Source: Microbacterium sp. SA39 (lineage in GTDB: Bacteria > Actinomycetota > Actinomycetes > Actinomycetales > Microbacteriaceae). Taken from it: a stretch of 64,000 bases of DNA. Below the pieces are notes generated by a model. The model did not search any database, was not told where the DNA came from, and saw nothing but the letters and a program-made list of their open reading frames with translations. Where the stretch lies: positions 1 through 64,000 of the forward strand of contig NZ_JXRU01000025.1 of NCBI RefSeq assembly GCF_000967865.1. Reading direction: 5' to 3'. The position numbers were made by a program, and so were the translations under genes. Position 1 is the first letter of the stretch; each line of letters begins with the position of its first letter. This document shows positions 63,860-64,000 of the stretch, piece by piece.

Positions 63860-64000
63860 CTAACGGGTCAGAGCCGCTTCGATCGCGCTGACGATCTCCG
63901 GGGCGTCCGGCTTCTGCTTCGGACGGAAGCGCAGGACCTCGCCGTCGGGCAGCACGAGGAACTTCTCGAAGTTCCACTCCACGCGGCCGGCCTTGCCACT
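63860..64000 (-). CDS. glutathione peroxidase family, C-terminal fragment
   Basis: The last 46 codons of a gene that enters from beyond the window edge on the minus strand. The sequence SGKAGRVEWNFEKFLVLPDG then EVLRFRPKQKPDAPEI contains the WNF motif that closes the GPx active site (catalytic Trp-Asn). Likely reduces peroxides with thioredoxin in actinobacteria. N-terminal catalytic Cys lies outside the window. Partial only because of the window boundary. Confidence 0.88.
   Translation of the reverse strand, partial: SGKAGRVEWNFEKFLVLPDGEVLRFRPKQKPDAPEIVSAIEAALTR

Overview
This window is GC-rich chromosomal DNA from an actinobacterium, most likely a Microbacteriaceae such as Microbacterium. 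The inference rests on gene content and order (obg-proB-proA-nadD-rsfS; hrcA-dnaJ-rsmE-HIT-phoH-ybeY-cnnM-era; recO-uppS), frequent GTG starts, ATGA/GTGA stop-start overlaps, a CIRCE operator before hrcA and a DnaJ2-type chaperone. No prophage, insertion sequence, CRISPR array or rRNA was seen. Genes are densely packed: no stretch above 300 bp lacks a gene, and the longest gap is 41317-41591 (275 bp, regulatory).

Layout. 1-6.4 kb: housekeeping run of obg (5' truncated), proB, proA, nadD, an acidic single-pass membrane protein, rsfS and an SDR. 6.4-16.1 kb: an accessory cassette. A fused DppD-DppF ATPase gene is divergent from an M19 dipeptidase homologue, lipoprotein binding protein, two permeases, an M24 'Xaa-Pro' peptidase homologue, an alpha/beta hydrolase and a double-length Lrp/AsnC regulator. 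Both metallopeptidase homologues have altered metal-ligand motifs, so the true substrate may not be an ordinary dipeptide. 16.1-23.6 kb: tRNA-Ala, a flavoprotein, small membrane proteins, a GH3 enzyme, App1 and DedA proteins. 23.6-33.5 kb: pabB, leuS, comEA, a GNAT enzyme, comEC, a VapBC toxin-antitoxin pair, holA and rpsT. 33.5-41.3 kb: an MFS transporter, a hydrolase and a second, complete oligopeptide ABC transporter on the minus strand. 41.6-53.2 kb: lepA, two DUF1990 genes, hemW, then the heat-shock/rRNA-processing cluster to era. 53.2-64 kb: a sigma-factor pair, an oxidoreductase, leuA with a leucine leader peptide and attenuator, a palindromic repeat, a TRIC-like channel, recO-uppS, a P-loop kinase, a DsbA-like oxidoreductase, a Tat-exported phosphoesterase and the 3' end of a glutathione peroxidase gene.

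Regulation. The most general signal is a -10 hexamer (usually TAnnnT) placed exactly 6 nt before the start codon in 15 genes, 7 nt before in two more and 9 nt before lepA. This is the expected arrangement for leaderless mRNAs whose first base is the start codon. It was used here to choose several starts (DedA, the hydrolase at 35538, the second DUF1990 gene, HIT, recO, the leuA leader peptide). Other regulatory elements are CIRCE at hrcA, the leuA attenuator, a 14-bp palindrome upstream of the second ABC operon and lepA, and an inverted repeat in the divergent promoter of the peptidase cassette.
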